A DNA stretch of 64,000 nucleotides from Capsicum annuum (Eukaryota > Streptophyta > Magnoliopsida > Solanales > Solanaceae): assembly GCF_002878395.1 (NCBI RefSeq), contig NC_061114.1, positions 143,503,167 to 143,567,166 on the forward strand. The letters are read 5' to 3'. The notes under the pieces were generated by a model. That model did not search any database. It had not been told where the DNA came from and saw only the letters and a list, made by a program, of their open reading frames with translations. Both the position numbers and the translations under genes were made by a program. Position 1 is the first letter of the stretch. Every line of letters begins with the position of its first letter. Positions 38,931-49,692 of the stretch are shown one piece after another.

Positions 38931-39173
38931 CCGCTAAAGCAACTACTTGTTCACTTATCAATTGTCCCTTAAGCAGTGCAAAACTGCTAAAGTGGCCATG
39001 CACCAGGGTTGGGGGTATTGCTAAAGTGAACTACTAACAACTAAAAAGGTATCAACTTAAGTGGTCCCTTACCACTAAAGTGGACCTCACCTAAATGGCC
39101 ATATCCGCTAAAGTGGCTCATGGACGTTGAAACATTTGCTGCTAAAGTGGCTCTGTGATAGCTAAAGTAGTCA
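38931..39173. repeat. Array of CTTAAG-type short palindromes in LTR-D (right copy)
   Basis: Words include CCGCTAAAGC (38931), ACTGCTAAAGTGGCC (38983), CAACTTAAGTGG (39053), ACCACTAAAGTGG (39071), TCCGCTAAAGTGGC (39104) and TGCTAAAGTGGC (39140). Position and order match the left copy at 22621-22865. Confidence 0.8.
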
Positions 39174-39212
39174 TACCAGATATCAGGCACCAGATTTTGC
39201 TAAGTCTGAAAC

Positions 39213-42002
39213 TGTAATGACCCTCTGGCTTATTTTCCATATTTTTGATCATTTTTGTTGTTTAAAGCTTTACTATAGCTGCCCCAATTCATTTATGATT
39301 TGTTGTAACTGACAATTTGGTTATTAGGAAGTTTGTTTGTCTTTTACAGCCAATTCTATATTTTGAAGTCTTTGTTGGTCAAATTTGGTTACCAGAAAAA
39401 ACCTTCAGTCAAATGATCTTACATGCCAACTATAATTGTTCCAACAGTGTTGGAATATTAATATAAGGATAGGTGGACCCTTGGTTCGGGTCTCGATGCT
39501 TTCAAACTTATTTTGGGTTATTAGTCAAAAGTTAAGTAAATAGCACGAGTGTGGGACCTACTTTTTATCGAAACAACCTTGGATGGAAATTTTGATTATG
39601 CCATTGAGTCTGAAGCATCAAATTTAATAGGGTAGCATAGTTTGTTTGTATATACAAAACTCCAGATGAATCCTGAGGGATTGGTGGAGACTGGAATTCC
39701 AAGCCTCACCTAGTGCTGGTGCATCACTTAAGTGCCCACCCATGAGGTCGCTTACGCGAACTCTATTAAAGTGGCCTGGTTATCGCTAAAGTGGCCTATC
39801 ATAGCCCAGCAGGTATCGCTTAAGCGATATATTTGGCACTTAAATAATGGTGCTTAAATGGTATAGACATCAGATGTGGCTAAAGCAACACTATGTCACT
39901 TAAGCGGTGATAACTTAAGCGGCCCAGAGCCTGCTTAAGAAACACCTGTGGACCTGGCAAGGGTAAAAATGCCCCACTTAGCCCAATTTTTACTATTTTT
40001 CATCCATTTACTAGAATATTGAACCCTAAAAAGTGGAAAAACTTGGGAGAATCATTTGTGGGTGATTTTGGAACTTGGGTAAAGCTAATTTACATGTTTC
40101 TTATTTGAATTTGTGGTAAGCTTCCATTAATTTCTTGATAGAATCCTTCATATTTTTCTAAAATTCCTAGAATCTTGGTAGCTTGATTTTAGCATCATTA
40201 GAGATTAGAATTTATCCAATTTTTAGGGCAAATGTTCCTTGAGCATAGAGGGATGTTGTATTAGTTTAGAAAGTGGGATTTCATCAATGGGCCCCACATG
40301 GGGTTTTTACAAAAATTTTGATCCAAAAATAATATTGTAATATTTGTATCATTTTTCTTATTTTAATGAGTAGATTATGATTTTGATAGTGTGGCATCTT
40401 GTAAAAGCTTCTCAAAAATGGAGATTTGTAGTTTAGCAAATTCTTTGGGCTTTTCTTTGGCATCCAGGTAAGATAGTTTTATTCTCTTCATAGGTTGAGC
40501 TATTGTAAGATTATGATATTCTGCTAGATATCGGTAGGATTTAGGTGTTAGAGGTATGATTGAAAATATTTGGGTTAGTTAGACTGTTTAGGCTATCTTA
40601 AAATTATAATTTTAGGCGTAATTGACTTAGTTACTCATGTTTTAGAGTAAATTGCTATCTTGGGGATAATTAGGGCTTATTTAACACCTAGAAATTAATT
40701 TATATACCTTAGCCTAGTCCAGAGTAGTATTTTCCTAAAAATAGTTTTTAGGAACTCGAAGTTGGCCCCTCCATCCCACCTTAGGTAAAGACTTATATTA
40801 GCTTTGTAGACCTATTTACGCATGTTGTACCCTTATTTGTGAATCTTTTAGTACTTTGATGAGATTGAATATTTAATAAGTATGCTCGTTTGGTATTAGG
40901 AGTTGATGCTAATTTTGGGTAAAATTCAGTGATTTATTAGTATATTTTACTTATATGGTTATTGGTATGGCATATGGTCATGGTATGTTTATATAAGTTC
41001 TAGTTCAAGTCTGACAAGTGATGATAACGTTGATACTATGAGTTCTGATTCAAGTTCGGTAATTGATGTTAAAATTAATACTTGAATTCTGATTCAAGTC
41101 TAGAAAATGATATGATAATGTTGATGCTGTTGAGGATGATATGATAATGATGATATGAGTTCTGGATAGAGTCTGTCATTGAAAGTTAGGAATGATATGA
41201 TTCGATTTGGATATTGATGGTTGTAATTGAAATTCGATGGAGCTATGGATCTTTGGTTATTTATTTTTATGGATCTTTAGTTATATATTTCTCTTGATTG
41301 CACCCTCCAAGCTTATGGGAGGTTGCGCTGGGTTATTTACTTTCCCATACTTATTGGTTTATGGGGGCCAATTTTTTAGTTATAGTTGTGCGATATTTAC
41401 GTTACTATTCTGCATTTATTTATTTATTCATGTATAGTAGTGTTGGAGCTTATTTCCATATTTTCCCCATTGTCTTGACTTAGTTTATTTTATATTGTAT
41501 CTTATTATATTTATATCATGATTTAACTCAGTTGTCGATGATCCCTACTGAGTAACCAAGGTTTTGGTACTCATACTACACTTTTGTACCTTTTTATGCA
41601 AATCCAAGTACTAGTTGTTGTCATTAACGTGACGCTCATGTTAGGTTAATTTTGGAGATTAGGTGAGCTCTCATAGTTGGAGTTACCCTTTTTCCTTCTA
41701 TTTATCTATGTCCAATCTTTCATTTTTGAGATAGATTATATTTGACTATTCAGTACTTATAGTTCATTGTAGTAGCTTTTGTGTCGACATTACTGAGTCT
41801 TAGGATGGTTGTTGTACTTTTATCGATTTATTAGACTGTTATGATTGTCTTATTGCTATTTAAGTCTTGTGTTGTTGATTTTTGGCTTGTAGGCCATTTT
41901 TCACCAAGTTATCCCATTGCTTATGGCTCCGATCTATGGTTTGGCTTACGTAATAGTGAGATAACATAGGTGCCATCATGACTCATAAATCGGTTTATGA
42001 TA
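39213..42002 (+). mobile_element. Solo LTR-F, inserted in the 5' LTR of D
   Basis: It starts TGTAATGACC and ends GGTTTATGATA (usual CA now TA). Flanks are GAAAC (39208-39212) and AAAAT (42003-42007), which differ by two transitions and could be a decayed 5-bp target duplication. The uninterrupted site in the left LTR-D reads CCAAAATGGTC. No internal domain is present, so it is a solo LTR left by recombination. Its end (ATAGGTGCC..) is similar to that of LTR-D, so F and D are related families in opposite orientation. ORFs at 41237-41483 are not credible genes. Confidence 0.85.
39721..39938. repeat. Array of CTTAAG-type short palindromes in LTR-F
   Basis: At least ten words: CACTTAAGTG (39726), GTCGCTTACGCGA (39748), TATCGCTAAAGTGG (39781), the 16-bp perfect palindrome TATCGCTTAAGCGATA (39814-39829), GTGCTTAAATGG (39850), TCACTTAAGCGGTGA (39897) and AACTTAAGCGG (39912). 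The offset from the LTR start is about 510-725 bp, the same as in LTR-D. Confidence 0.82.
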
Positions 42003-42469
42003 AAAATGGGCTTTGACTGGATGCTCAAGATTCATTCAAAACCCTATGTGCACAAACAAACTATGCTACCATACCAAATTCGACATTTCAGACTCAATGG
42101 AACATCAAAACTTTTATCCGAAATCATTTTGACTAAATCTAGGGCCAACACCTATAGTTTGTTTTTTCATATAATCCACCTAATAGCCCAAAATGAGTCT
42201 GGATGCCTCCGAACCTGAACTAAGAGCCCTAGCCTAAAATCAATGTTTTGATGTTGATGGCGCTATAGAAATTCTCATCCAAGGTTTTTTACTAGGAGTT
42301 TTGGTCAGAGACCAATTTTTTAATAGCGAAAGATCCAAAGTAGGAAAATAGGCCTAAAACCCAAATGAACTACTCGATAATTGAACTGATAGTTTCAGAA
42401 AGTCATAAATAACCTATAGCCAATATGGGAAGGCTTGAAACACCAAAAATACATATAAATTAAGGAATT

Positions 42470-42786
42470 TACCAAAAGGATAATTACAACTCAATGGAAC
42501 ACCCTCCAAGCGACTCAAAAGGAGAATCAACAATTCTAGCACTAGGTATCAATTGACCTATGTGGAACTTGGGCTATCCCTACACCCCTGTCTAATAACC
42601 ATCTCTTATAAACACAACCCCAAACTCAAAAGAGGCATTCTTAGCATGTCCTCTAGCTGGGGCAGCTCCCCGTGCCTATTCTCTACCTCTAGGTCAACCA
42701 TGACCCCTACCTCATCCTCTAATTGAAGCTCTTATATCGAGTGTCAACTCTGCATCCCTATCACCTATGGACCTATTCATCACCAT
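42470..42786 (-). pseudogene. gag N-terminus of element G, broken
   Basis: The complement starts ATG near 42786 and reads MVMNRSIGDRDAELTLDIRAS, followed by an Arg/Gly-rich stretch (GRGHG..PRGRE) and AAPARGHAKN, broken by three stops. Basic Gly/Arg-rich beginnings of this kind are typical of gypsy gag proteins. It is truncated by the edge of element D. Confidence 0.6.
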
Positions 42787-42979
42787 CTACCCAAAAAAGA
42801 ATGGAATACAAGTTTAGAATGTTAGGTATGAACAACTCATGCAGCAAAGAATCAAATTAGAGAAGTTTTCCTAATGATATCATATAGCCTCTTAAATATA
42901 GATACGAATATCTATGTGTCGATCGGTGATACTCTACTAGTCATCCTACTCTTACACGTATAAGATTGATGAACCTAGC

Positions 42980-42993
42980 GCTCTGATACTAAA
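42980..42993 (-). other. Primer binding site of element G
   Basis: The complement reads TTTAGTATCAGAGC, close to the initiator Met-tRNA site, next to the LTR end at 42995. Confidence 0.75.
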
Positions 42994-42994
42994 T

Positions 42995-43835
42995 TATCAC
43001 GCCACAAAAATGAGGTTATGATGGCACTTATCACAGTCTATCCTTGATAAGTAAGACAATCACCCAAGACCAAGAAAATTTGAAAACTATAATAAAATGA
43101 AGTCAGAACATAATATAGATAATACAAAAATCTGAATAGAATTACATAACCATCCTAAAACTAGAGATCATAAGTATAATAGCATCTAATACATAACTTA
43201 ATCTGAAACACATAGTCTGTATTTGAAAATGAAATAAAGACATAACAAATGATAGATAAGTCCTTGAGTTAACTCTAATAAACCTAGAGTGTGCTAGTAC
43301 CTAAAAATCACCAAATCCTCATGCACGAACTCATCCACTACATGTCAAACTCGTACTATGATCTATAATAAAAGGGAATAATAAGAGTGAGTATGATTCA
43401 CTTGTACTTAGAAGGTATTATAGGTTGGCTAAGCAAAGTAGAAAATAAGGTAAGTAAAGAAAATACTATGAGCACGCAACCTGCAAGCAGAAAAATTCCC
43501 AAATGATATCTCACACCATCTCCACTAACAGTTCTAGTATATATATAAACATCAAAAGGACAATCATATACTTAAGTAAGGATATAAGCTAAATAAACTA
43601 CAAGTAACACATAAAAACAATATATAATGTGCAAATGCAATGTGATTCAATGAATGATAAAGTAAATAATTGAAAGTCATCACATGAATTTCTATTTACA
43701 CCTATCGAGACTCAATACCCCAAAATAGGACCCATGTGGGTTCATAACCTGTATACTATCTCAAATTTCCATTAACCTCATCTCATGTCTTAATCTACAA
43801 GACCGCACATGCCTTGGTCTAGGCATTTTCAAAAG
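42995..43835 (-). repeat. 5' LTR of element G (partial)
   Basis: It begins TATCACGCCAC on the plus strand (TG to TA), has the family's TGGCACTTATCACAG text, and runs to the start of LTR-H. About 840 bp remain; the rest is cut off by LTR-H. Confidence 0.6.
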
Positions 43836-43846
43836 TGTCACGGCCT

Positions 43847-44513
43847 TGTTGAATCTTTTTTTAATGATGAGCAGCTAACTACAAGGGACCATATCTTTGG
43901 ATATTCAAGGCTACAGTACAGCTGGCATGCATCTGCATAGTTTTGTCCTCTTGTGTAACAAATTGCGGAGGTATTGCTGGTACTATTTAGGACACCTGGT
44001 CCAATTGTATTTCAACCCTAATCATCACTCAACTATAAAACAAGGATGATTCTGTATCAAATAGTTCTTGGAAACATGAAAATCTGGAGAGTGAAAGAAA
44101 GGCAAAAACTCAATTACAACATTGCTCAAGTTCTTATTTCTTGTGTTCTGGAATAGCAAATGTTCTTAAGTCCAGTTTGAGTCTATATCGAATTACTCAT
44201 TCTATAAGAGTAATGATCTTTTCTTTTTAGTTTGAGAGTGCTTTAGTTAGATTTACTACAAGCAGAAGGAGCCTAGAGTTTGGTTTAAGTTCGAGTCTTT
44301 AATCAAGAAGTTGATTATAGTGAATTTTTTAGACCTTGTGATGGCAATCCATGATTTTTTCCCTTAAGCAAGTAGGTTTCTATGTTAAACCCCATGTTCT
44401 TTAGATTTCCAGCACTGTGTTATGTTCCTGGTTGGTTTACTATTTTATTGCCTATGACTAATTTGGAGGAACCTGGTCTCTTATTGTGTGGTATAAGCCC
44501 CAAGGTTCCAATA
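43847..44513 (+). repeat. 5' LTR of element I
   Basis: It starts TGTTGAATC and ends GGTTCCAATA. Compared with the 3' LTR it lacks roughly 80 bp near 44255, where the 3' copy has a GAATGAAACTGG..GTAATTAC segment. Confidence 0.88.
44033..44040 (+). promoter_or_regulatory. Probable TATA box in 5' LTR of I
   Basis: CTATAAAA in the context CAACTATAAAA is kept at the same place in the 3' LTR (49879-49886). No transcript start can be seen from sequence. Confidence 0.55.
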
Positions 44514-44515
44514 AT

Positions 44516-44530
44516 TAGTATCAGAGCTAG
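44516..44530 (+). other. Primer binding site of element I
   Basis: TAGTATCAGAGCTAG follows the LTR end by two bases and fits the initiator Met-tRNA site with one change (TGG to TAG). Confidence 0.8.
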
Positions 44531-44570
44531 AACACTCTAAAAGGTTCACACCTAGAGTGATTTGGTTAGC

Positions 44571-46640
44571 ATGGCTGCTCCACCTAACCTGGAAGATGGG
44601 ATATCTACTACTAAACCACCTAGATTTAATGGGCAGTATTATCTATGGTGGAAAATTAGGATGTTCAACTTTATTATGGCTGAGGAAGTAAGCTTATAGA
44701 CATAATTCTTAATGGTCCTTACGTTCCAATTAAATAATTCAAAGAAGGAGAATAACAATAGTTGTAGTAAAAAGCATAAAAAAGTTCAATGATAAAGATA
44801 GAAAGAAAGTTGAGAAAATGCCAAGAAATAATTAGTTTATAGAATAGGACCTAATGAATATAATAGGATTTCTGCTTGTGAAAATGCCAAAGAGATCTGG
44901 GATTGCTTGAGGACAACTCATGAAGGTACTACTGATATAAAGGATTCCAAGTATACATGCTGACTAATTAGTATGAAACATTCACCATGAAAGGAGAAAC
45001 AATCCAAGAAATACATATAAGATTCACTTCTATCACAAATGATCTTCACTGCTTGGGATAAGTGATTCTATTGTATAAGCAGGTGTGAAAGGTTCTTGGT
45101 GTTCTTCCTATGTCCTGGGAAAGAAAAATGGATGTTATAACTAACGCAAGAGACCTAAAGACCCTCACTATGGATGAATTGACTAGAAATCTAAAGACTC
45201 ATAAGCTCAAGAATCAGCAAGAGCAAGAAAAGAAGGAAGTTGAAAGAAAAAAATCTCTGGCATTAAAGGCTTCAAAAACTGTTTCAAGTAAAGAAGATAC
45301 TAATGTTGCCTATTTGGAAAATCGTATTGTTAGATCCATGAAGAAGAGTGGTCAGTTCCAAAGAAGAGTAAGCAAAAGTAAAAAGGGAAGCAATACTGAG
45401 GTATGTCAGAAATGTGAAAGTCCTAATCATTTCATTAAGGACTCTCCAATGAAAAAATTGGATTATCAGGAGTATCTCAAGAATATAGGTGACAAGGGAA
45501 AAAATATAGACCAGGTCCCTGAAAAATAAGAAGGAATACTGTAGTTGATTATGTAGTAAAACAAGCTCTGGCAGCATGGGGAGATCCTTCCAGTGAATCT
45601 GGTGAAGATAAGAAGTTTGGAGATGTTTCTATGCTAGATGTGGAAGACAGTCCAGTTATCTATGATTCCTTGTTTTCATACATAGCCAACACAAAAGATG
45701 AAGAAAAAAGTGAGGCAACTCTCTCTGATATTAAGGTAAACTCAGATAACTATATTATTAGGAAGATAAAGAAACTTGCAAGTGTGTTGATAGACTCTGT
45801 ATGTGAACTAACTGCTGAGAAGAATGCCTTAGAGGAGAAAGTAGAGAATCAAGAGCATGAGTTGCCTTAATTCCTCAAATATCCAAAACTTAAGAAATGG
45901 TCACTAAATTGAAATCTAAAAATTTGATTGGTATGAGTCAACTAAAGAAGGAAAATGATTTAAATGGTAAAGAGAAGAAGGAAGCTTCAAGGATTTGGAT
46001 TGATATTGAGGAGAAACTATTGGATTCTTAAAAACACCTTATGTCTACACTTCACAAGAATGAGAAGTTAGAAAGGTACCTGGTCCATTTGAGATAAGAG
46101 TTGAATAAGTTTCTTAAATGGACTGTTTCTTTATAGGTTCTCTCTAATTTGACTAGTCAGGGTGTTAATAATGACAAAGGCCTGGGTTATCAAGGAGAAT
46201 TCCAATATGTTGGGTCTCAAGGGAAGACTATCAATGTAGTTAGAAAAAAAAGACACAAACTCATATGCACTCATTGTGGAAAAGATAGGCACAATAAGGA
46301 AAGTTGTCAAAGCTGGATGAGAGAAAGAATGAGTGGTTTCAGATATGTTCAACTGGAGAATACACAGCCTAAGAGCTTCAAGTCTCTTAAAAGGTAAAAA
46401 TAAACTATCTACCTAGATGGGCCAAGGATTTGATCACACCATTGTCCTCCTACTGGGAACTCAAGATCAAGTGGGTTCCCAAATCCAACAAGTGATCATG
46501 GTTCCAAGTATGAGAAAGGGGATTGCAGTCAGGAATGGGCTATTGATAGTATGTGCTCAAAGATTAATTTTGGAATGTCTAACTGTATTCTCTCTCTTAA
46601 GATAATTTAAGTGAAGGTGTCTTATTTTGAAATATTTGAT
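44571..46640 (+). pseudogene. Copia gag with extended C-terminal part, broken; protease remnant at its end
   Basis: The start is ATG at 44571 (MAAPPNLEDG), leading to PPRFNGQYYLWWKIRM, the standard beginning of copia gag (UBN2 type). After stops and shifts, GPNEYNRIS and AKEIWDCL are recognisable. The frame 45110-45529 holds the basic middle part and a first zinc knuckle CQKCESPNHFIKDS with Ser for the last Cys. 45631-45870 is an acidic, coiled-coil-like stretch (LTAEKNALEEKVENQEHEL). A second zinc knuckle, CTHCGKDRHNKESC, is intact at about 46266-46307. Near 46500-46600 a weak match to the beginning of protease appears and then fades. Confidence 0.8.
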
Positions 46641-47438
46641 TTTAAAAACCTGGTCCACTGCTGAACATAGCTAAAAATTCCAAGAAAAGAAAAACCCATT
46701 AGAGCAAAGATAAAGGGTTGGTGATGCTGAAGATGATGGGAAAAAGGCTGAAAGATGCAGATAAGAAGGAGTCATGATTCTCATGGACCTGGTCTCTAGG
46801 AAACTCATCTCAGAAGGAGAAGCTTCACCAATTTGAATAAAGTCAAGTCTAGGACCTAATCCCCAGATCTGCTTTGGGAACAAGTTTTGAGATAAAAGGG
46901 GTGTGTAGAGGCAAAACCATGATACTGACCTGACCAAATATGTGAATCAATGTCTCTCCACAAAATTGGATATGATAAGAATATAGGTATCCTTGATAAG
47001 GTAGGTGCATATTAGTCTAACTTAGTACCATACCATTGAAGATAGACACCTATGGGAATAACTTTGGAGAAAAATAGTTGAAGCAAACACAAGTTGAGAA
47101 TTTACCCAAAAAAGAGAGGGACATGGTCCTATCTCTTAGGTAAGTAACAAAATAATGTGAGTTAAAAAATTTATAAAAAAATTTTTAAGAAATTTCACAT
47201 GTCCTCTCCTATATAAACAAAAGTTATCAATTCAAATCAAATATGAAGAGTCGCACCTTTATAATTAGACGTGTTTATTCAAAAAGGTACCTCTTAAATG
47301 TTAAAAGGTCATTTCCTTAATTATAAAATCAAATCCTTTTATTTCACTCTCTTCTAAATTAACTCAGGGTATTCTTTTAAATTATTTCATTCCTTAATCT
47401 AAATTGGTCCTTTCTTTTCCTCTTACGAAAAATTCAAA
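46640..47438 (+). other. Unreadable interval of element I, probable site of pol loss
   Basis: About 800 bp in which no frame gives known copia motifs on either strand. It lies between the end of gag and the extra ORF, where an autonomous copia would carry several kilobases of pol. Confidence 0.5.
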
Positions 47439-49110
47439 ATGGCTTAAATCTCATCTTCTTCAAACCCCATAAAAGAATTATCTTCTGATCATCCTCAAGA
47501 GTCACTAAGTGCTTTACCCATCAGTCCTTCTTATGAAATTCCTAAAACCCTAGGTGAAACTATTCTATTTGAAATTCTAAGCTCCAGTAAAAGTCCTGCT
47601 AAGTTAGTCTTTGAAGATGACTTAAATAAAGGATTTGGTTCTCCAATTGACTAAGAGATTCCTTAATCTAAAAGACCTCTTTACTCAAAAAAACCCAGAG
47701 TCCTCCAATGTTTATCAAATCCATGTCCCCTATGAAGTATTGAAAGGTACTAAAATTTCAAAAAACTTACAAGTACCTGGTTCCCTTACTACCTCTGAGT
47801 CAAACACCATATTTGCCCAATTGGTTGACAAAGAGATCCCTGTAAAGAAGTTTGATCCATTCAGTAGAATAAATTGGGTAGATAAGAATTTACTCTTGCT
47901 TGGAAATAATTCCAAGGGAAGTTCAGTATGGGCGGAGGAGAAAATAGCTAGGGAAAAAGATGTTTGACAAAGGATGGGAAATTTATGTTACTACCAAATG
48001 AGGAAGATGAAGAGGATGAGGATGAACAACCTCTAAGTTGGAAAATGAAGAGCCTGAGGGATAGTAAAGAAATAGAGAAAATGATTGACTTTGGTGTATA
48101 GGTTACAAGATATTATTCCACTAAGGGGTCAGAAAAGAAATTACTAGTAAATGCTATGAAGGAAAGTAAGTCTTATACCACTACAAAAAGAAGACTCAAG
48201 AAATCTATTATTGATAAGGAGGAAAATATTGAAGTTGTGGAGGTTAGAGAAGATAAGGATATTGATTATTTTACTGCTGTTGCAACTAAGAAGAGAAGAA
48301 AAGAAGTTCATGTTGCTAAGAGGACCAAGTCCTCCGGTTCAAAGTCTAGAAGCCCTGTAGGAATGAAATAGAAACATATTATTGTTAAGAAGAAGAAAGT
48401 CTTTAAGGGACCTGGTACCAAGAAGAAGAACTGATGAAAAGGATGAGCCAAGTAATAAGCCCAAAAAAATTAAAAGGAGGAAGAAAAGAAAAAAATGTCT
48501 AGAAGAAGAAGGATTGGAAGCTTGAAAACACAAAAGGTGTTGTCAGGAAGAGTGTTTGAACCCAAGGTGTTGTCAGCAAGAGTGTTTGATCAAGCACATG
48601 AAGAAGGTAATCCATGAAAAGGAAGGGAAACATGGAATACCTTATGGTTACTTGTTGAACAAGGTCTTTAATAATTTTGGAGTGGTTGGGACTAGAGGAA
48701 CACCAGTAATAGTCAAACAAAATATCAGTCTAACTATTCTGGTAGAAAATGAATGCATTGAAGGGAAAGTAGGAACTATATCCTAGATGTCTGAGCTACT
48801 AACAATTCAAGAAAATCTAATCAAGGAAATGAAGGAGTTGAGAATTAAATTATCCTTTAAGGATGGTGAGATAGTGTAATTGAAATTGAAAATCCAGCAG
48901 CTATCCTCTGAGGAACCAAGTTCTTTTGAAGAACTTGCAACAGAAAATGCTCAGCTCAAGGTCAAGGATTTAAAACTTACTGGTGAGGTTCAAGGACTAC
49001 AATGTAGAAGTAAAATACCTTACCAAGCAGTTACTGTATGCCTATGTTGCAGAGCATGCAAGAATGGAGATGTTGCTAAAATCTCTCTCCCTCAAGCCCC
49101 CTCTACATGA
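47439..49110 (+). pseudogene. Extra 3' ORF of element I (basic, coiled coil; function unknown)
   Basis: The frame starts ATG at 47439 but its third codon is a stop. It then reads as a Ser/Pro-rich beginning (SSSNPIKELSSDHPQ), a globular-looking part (47635-47967, with KKFDPFSRINWVDKN), an acidic stretch, a Lys/Arg-rich segment like a nuclear localisation signal (48156-48371) and FLLNKVF-type text (48640 on). It ends in a predicted coiled coil with repeated Leu/Glu/Lys heptads (48780-49010). The order resembles extra ORFs placed between pol and the 3' LTR in some Solanaceae copia elements, as I recall them. Several stops and shifts. I do not know its function. Confidence 0.6.
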
Positions 49111-49677
49111 GTCCTATCCTCACTATATCTTTCTATCATTTTGTGTCAGTTTCCAGTTCATGTTTATTTTGTGGCCTTTGTAGATAGTCGTTTTATAATT
49201 TTTTTGGCATATTATAAGGTAATAATCCTACTTAATCATGAATGAATTTTTGTTTGTGTGCTTCATATATTTCCTCTTTCTTTAAAAATTATTCTTCATG
49301 ATAGTGTTTCCCTAGTGGCCATGATTTAACTAACATGTTCTTATCTTTACTCTTCGTTTACCATTTTAACTTTTAAATGATTCCAAAAGGAGGACTATTG
49401 ACTTCATGTGTTAAGGACCAGGTGTGTTATGTTAAGGTACCAGAGAGTATGTCATGATAACAAGGGAAAGAAATAATGAGGCATAATGACAAGGGTAAGT
49501 AAATGAGTTGGGGTTTTTATTCAAATGACAACAAAGGACCAAGTCCCTAAGTTTCATGATAGAAGCATAGTGTTGCATGATAGGGTGAACACTCATCTTC
49601 AGTAGTGGTAATCACACTAATTAAATATGATGAATGTGTATTGGTGCTCAAAACTCTATGTTTGGTTTATCATCATC

Positions 49678-49692
49678 AAAAAAGGGGAAAAT
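49678..49692 (+). other. Polypurine tract of element I
   Basis: AAAAAAGGGGAAAAT immediately before the 3' LTR start. Confidence 0.85.

Larger units (their letters stand above)
19996..42460 (-). mobile_element. Element D: gag-only gypsy-type element with LTRs of about 3.35 kb, split by E and F
   Basis: Two direct copies of a minus-oriented LTR (19996-23345 and 36324-39212 plus 42003-42460) flank an interior with a primer site, a broken gag and about 2.2 kb without recognisable coding. Removing E and F leaves an element of about 10.4 kb. No RT, RNase H or integrase was seen, so it fits a non-autonomous gag-carrying derivative that would depend on related elements. Boundary calls at 19996 and 42460 are approximate, made by comparing the two LTR copies. 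Confidence 0.75.
36324..42460 (-). repeat. 5' LTR of element D, interrupted by solo LTR-F
   Basis: The LTR occupies 36324-39212 and continues at 42003-42460 after the solo LTR; rejoined it is about 3.35 kb, like the left copy. On the plus strand it starts TGTCATGACC (LTR end in minus). Continuity across F is shown by the left copy, where the text before and after F is contiguous at about 22896. Confidence 0.8.
42461..43835 (-). mobile_element. Element G: gypsy gag start, primer site and partial 5' LTR
   Basis: From right to left it holds a partial LTR (43835-42995), a primer site and the first part of gag, and is then cut off by element D near 42461. The LTR resembles LTR-D and LTR-H. Its far end is cut by LTR-H at 43836. 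Confidence 0.65.

Noticed and set aside
41237..41483. Two overlapping hydrophobic ORFs
   Set aside because: They are within solo LTR-F, AT-rich, overlapping in two frames, without codon or domain support.
2432..44530. tRNA gene hits around TATCAGAGC words
   Set aside because: They are primer binding sites complementary to the initiator tRNA end; no cloverleaf surrounds them.
46671..46937. 88-residue minus-strand ORF in the copia element
   Set aside because: Antisense chance ORF in the unreadable interval; no domain and no counterpart on the sense strand.
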